Below are positions 7,346 through 15,675 of a stretch of 49,046 nucleotides of DNA, in pieces. The stretch is from CAYWKS01 sp964458935 (GTDB lineage: Bacteria > Planctomycetota > Phycisphaerae > Phycisphaerales > Zrk34). The DNA lies in assembly GCA_964458935.1 (NCBI GenBank), contig CAYWKS010000022.1, positions 1 through 49,046 on the forward strand, written 5' to 3'. The position numbers were made by a program, and so were the translations under genes. Every line of letters starts with the position of its first letter. The stretch's first letter is position 1. A model generated the notes under the pieces. It had not been told where the DNA came from. It saw only the letters and a list, made by a program, of their open reading frames with translations, and made no database searches.

Positions 7346-9666
7346 GAAGGTTCTCCTTGCGGGGGGTCGTCGGGTTGGTGCCAGCGGCTGATGGGCAGCG
7401 TGACGTGGAAGGTCGCGCCGTCGCCCGGGGTGGATTCGACGCCGACCGTCCCGCCGTGCCACTCGATCGCACGCCGCACGATGGCCAGCCCGATGCCCGT
7501 CCCGCCGGGGCTCGTCTCGAGCTTCTGGAACAGGCCGAACACCCGATCGTGGTGTTGCGGGGGGATGCCCGGGCCGTGGTCACGGACGAAGTACCGGACC
7601 CGGTCGCCGGCGACTTCGCCGCCGACCTCGATATCGCCGCCGTCGTCGCCGCAGCCGTAACGCAGGGCGTTGGCCAGGAGGTTGTCGAAGACCTGCTGCA
7701 TGCGGGTCTTGTCCGCGACGACCCAGGGCAGGTCGGGCTGGACGGTCACCGTGACGCCGGCCTCGGCGAGCTGCGCGTCGTTGAATTCGACGAACGCCTG
7801 CACCAGCGCGGCCACGTCGACGGGTTCGGGATCGCTGACGATGCGGCCGATGCGGCTGAGCTCGAGCAGGTCATCGATCAGGGCGCTCATGCGCCGGGCG
7901 GCGCGGCGCATCCGCTCGATCGAGTCGCCCGCGCCGGCGAGGTCTTCCGAGGCGAGTTGCCGCTCGAGCTGGGCGAGGTAGCCCTGGAAGGTGATCAGCG
8001 GCGTCTTCAAATCGTGCGACGCCGCGTACGCGAACTGCTCCAGCTCCTCGTTGGTGCGCGTCAGCGATTCGTTGAGCCGGCGGATGTCGTTGGTGGCCTC
8101 GTTGATCCGGGTCACGTCGTGGCAGGTCATCAGGCAGCCGTCTTCGAGGGCGACGCCGCCGATCCACAGGTCGCGGGTCGAGCCGTCGCCACAGGTCACG
8201 GTGTATTCGGCCGGGTCGAGCTCGCCATGCGCCCGGCGGGCGTCGGCGATGGCGTGTCGCCAGCGGGCGGCCGCGTCCGGACCGTCTCCGTCGGGGCAGG
8301 CCCGCCGCCACCAGGCTTCCAGGTCCGGCACGTCTTCCAGGCGATAGCCGAACAGCGTGATGAACCGCTCGTTGATGTACTTGAGCTTCTCGTCGTTGTC
8401 GATGAAGCACATCGGCAGGGGGGCGCGTCGGATGAGCCGCCGGAATCGCTCCTCGCTCGCCGCGAGCTGTTCGGTGCGGGCCGCCACACGCTCCTCCAGC
8501 TCGTCGCGGGCGTGCTTGAGGGCGAGCTCGGCCTGCTTGCGACGGATCGCCTCGTGCAGCGAGGACACCGCCGCCTCGGCATCGCCACGGTCGGCGTCGG
8601 TATACCCGTCGGGCTTGTTCGCCAGACCCACGAGCCCGGCCACCCGGCCGTCGATCAGGATCGGCACGCCCAGGAAAGCGGAGATCCTCGGCACGCCCGC
8701 GTCGGCCTCGCCGGCGAACGGGCATTCCGACGGCTCGTTGACCGCGACGGCCTGACCGGTCGACAGCACCCGTCCGAGCAACCCGCCGGTCAGCGACCGC
8801 CCGCCGCAACGCCGCCCGTCGCCGTGGGCGTGACGGCACGCCTCGCAGCCCGGCCCGCTCATCGCCAGCACGTCCAGCCTGCCCGCGGAGTTGATGTAGC
8901 CCACGAAGGAGAACGTGCTCTGCGTCAACTCGTGCAGGGCCAGCACACCGCCCTCGGCCACTTGCTCGACGGTCTGGCAGTGCAACGCCCGATCGAAGAT
9001 GCGGTTGATGGCGTTGTGCGCACGCAGGCGGCGATCCAACTGCGCCGTCCGCTCGGTCACACGCTGCTCGAGCTCGCGATGGCTGCGGCGGAGCGCGTCG
9101 CTGCGCCTCGCCATGGCGACGGCGCGGCCCAATCGTTCGGCCACGACGTTGATCAGGGCACGCTCCTCGTCGAGGAACGGCCCTTCATCCGCGTCGGGCC
9201 GCGGCGTCGTGTAATACACCTCGACGTGCCCGACCGTCTGTTCATCCGCGACGATCGCCGCACGCTGGTGTTCCGTGGCGGGCTGGAGGTCGCCGGCGAC
9301 ATAACTGTCTTCCCCGACGATGATCCGGGCGCCGCAGGCGTCGGCGTGCCGCCACGCCCGCGGCAGCGACTCCACCACACCCCGGAAGATCGCGGGCAGG
9401 TCGTCGTCCGACTCGCTGAGCACCTCGCTGATCTGGTAGAGGCATTCGAGTTCCTTGACGCGCTCGGCGAGTCGGTCGGCCAGTTGGTCGCGGGTCAGCC
9501 CGGCGGTATCGCCCGGGGCGTTGTCGCCGCGCCCGGCCGCGATCTGCGGTACGACCGGCGCGCCCGGCGGCGGGGCCGCAAGCTGCTGCTCCATCGTCTG
9601 CAGCCGCTGCTGAAGCCGGTCCAGCTCACGCTCGAGTTGACGGATCGTCTGTGCCTCGGACGCCAT
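7342..9666 (-). CDS. GAF-GAF-PAS hybrid sensor histidine kinase
   Basis: A 774-residue kinase, apparently soluble since no membrane segment is visible. Order: N-terminal coiled coil (about 5-35), GAF domain (about 75-190), coiled coil, second GAF (about 225-375), coiled coil, PAS (about 405-525), then HisKA with AYAASHDLKTPL (phosphoacceptor His551) and HATPase_c with an FDNLLANALRYG N-box, DHGPGIP and GTGIGLAIV. The second GAF contains a Cys/His cluster (C274, C277, H279, H281, C287 and later C315) that is unusual. The ATG at 9666 is chosen because the only earlier in-frame start is a TTG at 9768 in sequence that does not look coding; no Shine-Dalgarno is seen. It lies directly upstream of, and overlaps, its response regulator. 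The input signal is unknown; there is no PHY domain. Confidence 0.92.
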   Translation of the reverse strand: MASEAQTIRQLERELDRLQQRLQTMEQQLAAPPPGAPVVPQIAAGRGDNAPGDTAGLTRDQLADRLAERVKELECLYQISEVLSESDDDLPAIFRGVVESLPRAWRHADACGARIIVGEDSYVAGDLQPATEHQRAAIVADEQTVGHVEVYYTTPRPDADEGPFLDEERALINVVAERLGRAVAMARRSDALRRSHRELEQRVTERTAQLDRRLRAHNAINRIFDRALHCQTVEQVAEGGVLALHELTQSTFSFVGYINSAGRLDVLAMSGPGCEACRHAHGDGRRCGGRSLTGGLLGRVLSTGQAVAVNEPSECPFAGEADAGVPRISAFLGVPILIDGRVAGLVGLANKPDGYTDADRGDAEAAVSSLHEAIRRKQAELALKHARDELEERVAARTEQLAASEERFRRLIRRAPLPMCFIDNDEKLKYINERFITLFGYRLEDVPDLEAWWRRACPDGDGPDAAARWRHAIADARRAHGELDPAEYTVTCGDGSTRDLWIGGVALEDGCLMTCHDVTRINEATNDIRRLNESLTRTNEELEQFAYAASHDLKTPLITFQGYLAQLERQLASEDLAGAGDSIERMRRAARRMSALIDDLLELSRIGRIVSDPEPVDVAALVQAFVEFNDAQLAEAGVTVTVQPDLPWVVADKTRMQQVFDNLLANALRYGCGDDGGDIEVGGEVAGDRVRYFVRDHGPGIPPQHHDRVFGLFQKLETSPGGTGIGLAIVRRAIEWHGGTVGVESTPGDGATFHVTLPISRWHQPDDPPQGEPS

Positions 9667-10020
9667 GGCGGCGGGTCCCGGTGAAGTGGGTTGTGCGGCG
9701 AGCAGAGGGTTCGTGCGGGGCCACGTCCGTCTCGACCTGCGGCCGCGGTCGGCGACCGTGTAAGACAAGCTTCCGCGTTGGATGGCCCGCGAGAACGAGC
9801 ATCACGTCAATATATCCGGACGGTCCGATCGATCACAAGCGCCGAGTGTGAAAACATACCAGTTGGACGGGCTGTGCCGCTTGCTCAGATCGGGCCGGCC
9901 CCGTTTGCGGGTGAAGGCGCGCATTTTCTTGACGGAGGTGAAGCCGGGTTCACGACGTTTCGATGAGTGGATCAGCGACAACGCAAGTGGGGTCGGGCGA
10001 CACCTTCGAGGATCGCCTAC
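9667..10020. other. 354-bp divergent intergenic region, histidine kinase / REC-GGDEF-HD
   Basis: No convincing gene on either strand. It contains a visibly AT-richer stretch (about 9800-9860, with a TCAATATATCC tract) that is a plausible promoter area for one or both divergent signalling genes, but I cannot assign -10/-35 boxes confidently. No tandem repeats were seen. Confidence 0.4.
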
Positions 10021-11592
10021 ATGGAAGCGTCAAGTCAATCCAAACCGCTGCGCATCCTCATCGCCGAGGATGACAAGGACCACCAGCACCTGCTGCTGTT
10101 GAGCCTGTTGGCTCAACGGCCTCAAGCCGACGTCCGCGTGGTCTCCACGGGCGCCCAGTTGCTGGAAACGGTCCGCACCGAGCGTTTCGACTGCGTGGTG
10201 CTGGACTTCAACCTGCCCGACTTCAAGGCGAACGAGCTGGTCGGCGCCGCCGCGGATCACCTGTCGGCCACGCCGGTGGTCATCGTCTCGTCGTGCCAGG
10301 GGCAGGACGTGGTGATCGACTGTTTCCGCTGCGGGGTGGTGGATTTCGTCCCGAAGGGTCGGGCGCTGGAGGGCGACAACCTGTGGCGGAGCGTGGAACA
10401 CGCGATCAGCGAATCCCGCCGCCTCATCGCCGAGCGCCGCGAGCAGGACCGTCGCGAGTCGCACCTGGCCCGGCTCGCCGAGACCGATCAGTTGACCGGG
10501 CTGTACAACCGCCGCTACTTCGAGCGGTGCGTCGCCGACGAGCGGTGGCGGAACGACCGCCGCAAGACCGTGTCGGTCGTGATGATGGACATCGATCACT
10601 TCAAGCGGATCAACGACACGCACGGCCACCACGCCGGCGACGCGGCGCTGCAGCAGGTCGGCAGCTTCCTCGTCTCTCAGGTCGGCGGGTCGGACATCGT
10701 CGTCCGCTGGGGCGGCGAGGAGTTCCTCGTGCTCCGGCCGTCGGCGTCGCTGATGGACACGCTGATCTGGGCCGACCGGCTGCGTCGGCTCATCGAGCAT
10801 CGCGGGGTGCGGCACGACGACCGCAACCTGGGTTTGACCGTGAGCGTGGGGGTGCACGAATGCCACGCCAGCGAGCTCGACCCGGACACGATCGACTGCG
10901 CCGACCGCGCGCTCTACCTGGCGAAGGCCCGGGGCCGCAACCAGGTCTGCACCTCGCTGATGGCGGACATGAACCAGGCGGTGGACCAGGCGTGCGACGC
11001 GGCGGCCGACCCGCCGCCGGCGCGGCTCGAGCGGTTCCTGCAGATCGTCACGCCGCGGCTGGGCCCGACCCAGCGCGAGCACATCACCGATCACGCCGAG
11101 CAGGTCGCGACCATGGCGCGGCAGATCGCGCGGGTGCTCGGGTTGCCCGAGTCGGCGCAGCAGCAGGTCCACACCGCCGGCCGCCTGCACGACATCGGCA
11201 AGTGCATGGTCCCCGAGCCGCTGCTGGCCAAGCCGGGCCGGCTCAGCCTCGCCGAACGCGCCATCGTCAGCCTGCACTGTCAGTTCGGCGCGGAGATCGC
11301 CGAACGCCTCGGGTTCGACGAACAGGTCACCCGCTGCATCCGCGAGCATCACCACCGCTACGACACCCTCGACCACGAGCGCGACGGCGACCCCCGCGAG
11401 GCCAGTCTCGGCCCGCGGATCCTCTGCGCCACCGACGCCCTGGTCACCATGCTCACCTGCCGCACGTACCAGTCGCCCAAGTCACTGGTCGACGCCCTGA
11501 GCGAGCTCCGCCGTGAGAAGCATCGCCAGTTCGACCCCGACGTGGTCAACGCGGCGCATTTCATCGAGTCGCTGTTCTCGCTGGCCGCCTGA
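10021..11592 (+). CDS. REC-GGDEF-HD response regulator (predicted c-di-GMP turnover)
   Basis: A 523-residue three-domain regulator. Receiver: residues 10-130, with AEDDKD, phosphoacceptor Asp62 in VVLDFNLP and Lys112. GGDEF: about 150-320, with DQLTGLYNRRYF at its start, MMDIDHFKRIND (metal Asp) and the active-site loop GGEEF at 231-235, so diguanylate cyclase activity is expected. The position of the product-inhibition RxxD motif reads GxxD, so the I-site is missing. HD domain: about 345-500, with RLHDIGK and a later EHHHRYD. The Gly-Tyr-Pro of HD-GYP phosphodiesterases is absent, with Asp-Thr-Leu following. It may make c-di-GMP, degrade it, or do both. The start at 10021 fits a GAGG 9 nt upstream. 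The PilZ protein downstream is a plausible effector. Confidence 0.92.
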   Translation: MEASSQSKPLRILIAEDDKDHQHLLLLSLLAQRPQADVRVVSTGAQLLETVRTERFDCVVLDFNLPDFKANELVGAAADHLSATPVVIVSSCQGQDVVIDCFRCGVVDFVPKGRALEGDNLWRSVEHAISESRRLIAERREQDRRESHLARLAETDQLTGLYNRRYFERCVADERWRNDRRKTVSVVMMDIDHFKRINDTHGHHAGDAALQQVGSFLVSQVGGSDIVVRWGGEEFLVLRPSASLMDTLIWADRLRRLIEHRGVRHDDRNLGLTVSVGVHECHASELDPDTIDCADRALYLAKARGRNQVCTSLMADMNQAVDQACDAAADPPPARLERFLQIVTPRLGPTQREHITDHAEQVATMARQIARVLGLPESAQQQVHTAGRLHDIGKCMVPEPLLAKPGRLSLAERAIVSLHCQFGAEIAERLGFDEQVTRCIREHHHRYDTLDHERDGDPREASLGPRILCATDALVTMLTCRTYQSPKSLVDALSELRREKHRQFDPDVVNAAHFIESLFSLAA

Positions 11593-11748
11593 CCGCGGCC
11601 GGCCGCGCGGGCCCCGCCCGCGCCGACATCCCCGCCACTTCTGCGGCGAAGCGCCCGTCTTCGCCCAAGGCCACTCGGCCGGACGTCCCGTCCACTGACC
11701 GCGATGTACCTCTGACAACCTGATCTGTCACCGCAAAAGGAGTTTCAC

Positions 11749-12132
11749 ATGACCAAGCGGAACATGAAGCCGAACCTGCGTCAGGCGGCACGTTGGCGCT
11801 GCGACCACCTGCCGATCACGTGGGAGCGCAACAGCAAGCGGCGGCGCCGGCCCGGGTGGCTGAGCGACATCTCCGAACTCGGGCTCTGCTACGTCGCGGC
11901 GCGTACGGGCGCGCCGCACCCCGGCGACCACATCGCCATCACCCCGCGACGCAGCTCCGACACCATCCACGCCCGTGTCGTGCGGGTGCGCCCGCAAAGC
12001 CACGGCCTGTGCAGCGTCGGCTGTCAGCGCCTCAGCGGCGTCGAGTCGCCCGCGGGCATCGTCCCCGACACCGACGCCCATCACGGCCGACGCCGCGCGC
12101 CGATGCATCGGCCGCACCTGCTGGCGGCCTGA
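11749..12132 (+). CDS. PilZ-domain protein, probable c-di-GMP receptor
   Basis: A 127-residue protein consisting of a single PilZ-type beta-barrel. The Arg-rich N-terminal segment (RQAARWRC) and the SDISELGL motif (D-x-S-x-x-G, about residues 39-46) are the two parts of the c-di-GMP site. The C-terminus is a low-complexity His/Arg tail. A strong AAAAGGAG lies 7 nt before the ATG. The gene follows the REC-GGDEF-HD gene by 156 bp and is followed by a strong terminator, so the two may form one module in which the cyclase feeds this receptor; that pairing is inferred from proximity. Confidence 0.8.
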   Translation: MTKRNMKPNLRQAARWRCDHLPITWERNSKRRRRPGWLSDISELGLCYVAARTGAPHPGDHIAITPRRSSDTIHARVVRVRPQSHGLCSVGCQRLSGVESPAGIVPDTDAHHGRRRAPMHRPHLLAA

Positions 12133-12160
12133 CCCAACACCTTACCCTTTAGTCCTACTC

Positions 12161-12209
12161 AGCGATCGGGGGGCGGCGCTTACGGCGTCCGCCCCTCGCT
12201 CGTTTTTTT
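12161..12209 (+). terminator. Rho-independent terminator after the PilZ gene
   Basis: A long GC-rich stem formed by GGGGCGG and CCGCCCC, extended by flanking AGCGA and TCGCT, is followed by seven consecutive T. It is the clearest intrinsic terminator in the window and ends the plus-strand c-di-GMP block. Confidence 0.88.
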
Positions 12210-12274
12210 AATGTGTCGGTGCGTCGCGCGGCACCGGCATGGGTCCGCGCTCGCGCCGGGAAGATGGGGCCCGC

Positions 12275-12550
12275 TCAGGCGTTGTCGGCCTGCTGCTGGC
12301 GGGTGTAGGTGTACTTGCGCTTGGGCGGCTTGACGACCAGGCCCTGGCGGATGGCCTTGGTCGAGGCCTTCACACGCGCCGGCTTGCCGTCGACCAGCGT
12401 GTTGACCGTCTGGATGTTCGGCTTGAAGGTCCGCTTGGTCTTGCCGGTGATCTTCTTGCCGACCCCGCCAAGGTACTTCGCCTTGCCGCGGTAGCGCAAG
12501 GAGCGGCCGGAGCTGGTGCGGCGACCGGTAAAGTAACAGACTCGGGGCAT
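12275..12550 (-). CDS. rpmB: 50S ribosomal protein L28
   Basis: A 91-residue basic protein of the large ribosomal subunit. The N-terminal PRVCYFTGRR and the central KTKRTFKPNIQTV match the L28 core. The family is usually 60-80 residues; the C-terminal extension (PKRKYTYTRQQQADNA) is modest. CAGGAG lies about 9 nt before the ATG at 12550, which rules out a longer frame upstream. It stands alone (no rpmG next to it), 101 nt downstream of the TatD-like gene on the same strand. Confidence 0.95.
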   Translation of the reverse strand: MPRVCYFTGRRTSSGRSLRYRGKAKYLGGVGKKITGKTKRTFKPNIQTVNTLVDGKPARVKASTKAIRQGLVVKPPKRKYTYTRQQQADNA

Positions 12551-12651
12551 GGCGGAAGACTCCTGTCGGGACCTAGCAACGGGCTCGGCGAAAGTCCCAC
12601 AATGTAGCAGGCCGGCCCGGCACTGGCAAGCCCTCGCCGGCCCCGCGGGGA

Positions 12652-13488
12652 TCAGACGCGCGTGGGCTGGGCCGACTCCACGCGGATCGGGGCGATGTCG
12701 AACTTGGGGTTCTGGCCGAGGAACCGCGCGGGGTTGTTGTGGAAGACCTCGATGAGGTCGGATTCGCCAAACCCGCGGCGGCGGCATTCGAGGATGCACT
12801 GCTGCAGCGTGAACGGGTCGCTCGGGCCCCAGTCCGCCGACGAGTTCACCAGCAGCCGCTCATGCCCATACATCTCCAGCACGTCGGCCGCCCGCTCGCC
12901 GGTCATCTTGGTGATCGGGTACAGGGTCATGCCGGCCCAGTAGCCGCGATCGAGCACCGGGCGGACCGTGTGCTCCTCGACGTGGTCGATCCAGACGCGC
13001 TCCGGCGGCAGGTCGAAGTTGGCGAGGATCTCCAGGACCCGGGTCGTGCCCTTGAGCTTGTCGTCGAGGTGGGGGGTGTGGATGAGCACGAGCTGATCGT
13101 GCCGCGCCGCGAGATCGAGCTGCATCTCGAACGTGCGACACTCGTTGGCGGTCGACTTGTGCAGCCCGATCTCCCCGATGCCCAGGACGGTCGGCCGCTC
13201 GAACCACTCGGGCATGCGCTCGACGACGGCGCGGCTGATCTCGGGGTTGTCGGCCTCCTTGGGATTGACCGCGACCCAGCAGAAGTGCCGGATCCCCCAG
13301 ATCGCGGCGCGGGTGGGCTCGAACTCGGCGATCTGCTTGAAGTAATCGAGGAACGTCTGGGGGTAGTCGCGGTCGAACCCGGCCCAGAAGGCCGGCTCGG
13401 CCACGGCGACCACGCCGCTGTACGCCATCCGCTCGTAGTCCTGGGCGGTGCGGGCGATGCCGTGGTAATGGGGCTGGATGATGTACAT
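12652..13488 (-). CDS. TatD-like metal-dependent hydrolase
   Basis: A 278-residue TIM-barrel amidohydrolase of the TatD-related group. Metal-binding features are the N-terminal HYH (residues 7-9), a central GIGEIGLHK Glu/His, LIHTPH on the next strand, WIDHVEE, and NSSADWG with the final Asp. Proteins of this group act as nucleases or as poorly defined hydrolases in natural-product export clusters (Ebo-type); I cannot tell which from sequence. It begins 3 nt after the stop of a small conserved-looking gene, so the two are certainly cotranscribed. Confidence 0.85.
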   Translation of the reverse strand: MYIIQPHYHGIARTAQDYERMAYSGVVAVAEPAFWAGFDRDYPQTFLDYFKQIAEFEPTRAAIWGIRHFCWVAVNPKEADNPEISRAVVERMPEWFERPTVLGIGEIGLHKSTANECRTFEMQLDLAARHDQLVLIHTPHLDDKLKGTTRVLEILANFDLPPERVWIDHVEEHTVRPVLDRGYWAGMTLYPITKMTGERAADVLEMYGHERLLVNSSADWGPSDPFTLQQCILECRRRGFGESDLIEVFHNNPARFLGQNPKFDIAPIRVESAQPTRV

Positions 13489-13491
13489 GCC

Positions 13492-13731
13492 TCAGGCCTC
13501 CCCTTCGACGGGGTCGGAGAAGATCAGCGCGAGCTGCTCCGCGCGGTCGGGCTGGGGCTGGGGCCGGCCGAGCAGTTGCAGGGCGCGGCGGCAGCGATCG
13601 AGCCGGCCGTCGTCGTCGGCCATGGCGTCGCCGCCGCCGCGTTCGTAGCGATCCAGCGCCGCACCGATCTGCAGCAGCATGCAGCGGACGTCGAGGTAGT
13701 ACTGGTCGAGGACCTGGTCAGCGTTGAGCAT
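13492..13731 (-). CDS. Small protein of unknown function, partner of the TatD-like hydrolase
   Basis: A 79-residue acidic helical protein with the pattern DQYYLDVRCMLLQIGAALDR near its start, a central DGRLDRCRRALQLL and an IFSDP end. I do not recognise a named family, though this layout is familiar from planctomycete genomes. AGGAG lies about 10 nt upstream of the ATG at 13731, and a TATCAC-type -10 lies further up. The 3-nt gap to the TatD-like gene suggests a shared complex or coupled expression. Confidence 0.7.
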   Translation of the reverse strand: MLNADQVLDQYYLDVRCMLLQIGAALDRYERGGGDAMADDDGRLDRCRRALQLLGRPQPQPDRAEQLALIFSDPVEGEA

Positions 13732-13865
13732 GGGCGTGGGCTCCTGCGCAAAGTGATACACCGTAGCACGGTCGGGCCTGCGAAATCTGCATGCCCGCTC
13801 AAGCCGCGTCAAGCCCGGGCCGATGGTGAGAAGGGGAAAGGGGTCCTGGGCAATAGGACCTGGCC

Positions 13866-14330
13866 ATGACGGCGACAGCAACTTCCGAGGACACGCTGAT
13901 TTCGGTGACGTACTTGAGCACGGCGACGCGGCCGTTCACCAACGCGGAGTTGGCCGAGCTGCTGGCGACCAGCCGACGTCGGAACGCCGCGCGCGGCGTG
14001 ACCGGGATCCTGCTCTACAAGGACGGCAGCTTCGCGCAGGTGCTCGAGGGCCCGGCCCAAGTCGTCGATGCGCTCTACGACAAGATCCGCCGCGACCGCC
14101 GCCATCGCGCGGTCACGCCGATCCTGCGTCGCCGCATCGACGAACGCCTGTTCGGGGACTGCTCGATGGCCTTCTACAACGTGGAAGGCGTGGCCCGGGG
14201 CCGGCACGACGGCGAGCTCGAGGGCGCCTCGGACTTCTTCGAGCCGAACTCCGAGATGGTCGCCCGGCTCACCGCCAAGCCGAACCACGCGCTGACGATG
14301 CTGCTGGCGTTTCGCGATGCGATCCGCTGA
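13866..14330 (+). CDS. BLUF-domain blue-light photoreceptor
   Basis: A 154-residue stand-alone BLUF (flavin-binding) protein. The domain covers about residues 10-105: ISVTYLSTA with Tyr16, SRRRNAARGVTGILLY with Asn40, and GSFAQVLEG with Gln57. Tyr, Asn and Gln are the three residues of the BLUF photocycle. The C-terminal ~50 residues form a short helical cap as in other single-domain BLUF proteins. No output domain is fused, so signalling would be by protein-protein contact. No Shine-Dalgarno is visible; the sequence before the start is AATAGGACCTGGCC. Its partner cannot be identified from the window, though the c-di-GMP block is about 2 kb away. Confidence 0.92.
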   Translation: MTATATSEDTLISVTYLSTATRPFTNAELAELLATSRRRNAARGVTGILLYKDGSFAQVLEGPAQVVDALYDKIRRDRRHRAVTPILRRRIDERLFGDCSMAFYNVEGVARGRHDGELEGASDFFEPNSEMVARLTAKPNHALTMLLAFRDAIR

Positions 14331-14414
14331 GCCGGCCGAGCTCGGCCACCCATCTTGTCGGCCGCCGGGCGTGTGATACACTCCCGCCGCGAGGGCGTCG
14401 GCGCGGAGGTCATC

Positions 14415-15590
14415 ATGGCGCGCGGGCAGATCAACGTCGGGCTGGTCGGCACGAGGTTCATGGGCCGGGCCCACTCCAACGCCTACCTGTCGGTGGGCCG
14501 GTTCTTCGACCTGCCGCTTGAACCGGTGATGCACACGGTGGCCGGTCGCGACCCGCGGGCCACGGCCGCGTTCGCCGGGCGCTGGGGTTGGGCGGGGCAC
14601 ACCGCGCGGTGGCGGGACGTGGTGGACAGCGAGGCGATCGACCTGGTGGACGTGTGCACCCCGAACGCCCTTCACAGGGATATCGCGATCGCGGCCCTGG
14701 AGGCGGGCAAGCACGTGGCGTGCGAGAAGCCGCTGGCTGCGACGCTCGACGACGCGCGGCAGATGCGCGACGCCGCCAAGGCCGCCCGGCGCCGCAAGGC
14801 GCGCACGTTCGTCTGGTTCAGCTACCGGGGGTGCCCGGCGCTGGCGCTGGCGCGGCGGTTCGTGCGGGAGGGCCGGATCGGGCGAATCTACCACGTCCGC
14901 GCCAACTACCTCCAGGGCTGGGGCGGGCCGGACACGCCGCTGGTCTGGCGATTCCGCGGCGACGTGGCCGGGTCCGGGGCCCACGGCGACCTGGGGGCCC
15001 ACTTGATCGACGCGGCCCGCTTCGTCACCGGCGACCGGATCACCGAGGTCTGCGGGGCCATCGAGCAGACGTTCATCAAGCTGCGTGACCTGCCAGCCGA
15101 CGAGCGGGGCGGCGGCCGCGCGACGAAGGGCAAGGTCACCGTGGACGACGCGGTGGCGTTCCTGTGCCGCTTCAAGGGCGGGGCGATGGGGAGCTTTGAG
15201 TCGACGCGGATGGCCGTCGGATGCCAGAATGAAAACAAGCTCGAGATACACGGCGAGCGGGGCGCGCTCCGCTGGAATTTCGAGGACATGAACGTATTGT
15301 GGTACTACAACGCCGCCGATGAGCCCGCGCGGGCGGGCTGGCAGCGGATCATGGCCACCGACGCCGCGGCCCACCCCTTCGCAGAGGCTTGGTGGCCTGA
15401 TGCCCATGTGCTGGGCTATGAGCACGGGTTCGTCAACCTCGCCTCGTCGATGTTCCAGACGATCGGCGGCGAGGCGGTCGAGACGCCCATGCCCGATTTC
15501 GAGGACGCATACCAGACCCAGCGGGTGCTCGAGGCGGCAGTGCGGTCGGCGAGGAACCGATGCTGGATCGACCTGGCGGAGGTCGAGTGA
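14415..15590 (+). CDS. Gfo/Idh/MocA family oxidoreductase
   Basis: A 391-residue NAD(P)-dependent dehydrogenase of the sugar/inositol dehydrogenase superfamily. The N-terminal Rossmann fold has GLVGTRFMGRAH, the catalytic region is CEKPLA (about residues 110-115), and the C-terminal half carries DLGAHLIDAARF with the conserved His and the typical substrate-binding sheet. The substrate is probably a sugar or inositol derivative but cannot be named. A GGAGG lies 5 nt before the ATG at 14415 and a TGTGATACACT -10 lies about 35 nt upstream, so this gene has a normal leader. Confidence 0.93.
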   Translation: MARGQINVGLVGTRFMGRAHSNAYLSVGRFFDLPLEPVMHTVAGRDPRATAAFAGRWGWAGHTARWRDVVDSEAIDLVDVCTPNALHRDIAIAALEAGKHVACEKPLAATLDDARQMRDAAKAARRRKARTFVWFSYRGCPALALARRFVREGRIGRIYHVRANYLQGWGGPDTPLVWRFRGDVAGSGAHGDLGAHLIDAARFVTGDRITEVCGAIEQTFIKLRDLPADERGGGRATKGKVTVDDAVAFLCRFKGGAMGSFESTRMAVGCQNENKLEIHGERGALRWNFEDMNVLWYYNAADEPARAGWQRIMATDAAAHPFAEAWWPDAHVLGYEHGFVNLASSMFQTIGGEAVETPMPDFEDAYQTQRVLEAAVRSARNRCWIDLAEVE

Positions 15591-15662
15591 GCCGGCCGGG
15601 CCGGTTGATGCGTCTGGTGCGGGCAGGTGCGCGAATTTTCAACACCCAGGCCGCGGGAAGGC

Positions 15663-15668
15663 GATAAT
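15663..15668 (+). promoter_or_regulatory. -10 element of the amidase gene, predicted leaderless
   Basis: GATAAT 7 nt before the ATG at 15676, with no Shine-Dalgarno between. Confidence 0.55.
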
Positions 15669-15675
15669 CTTGTCT

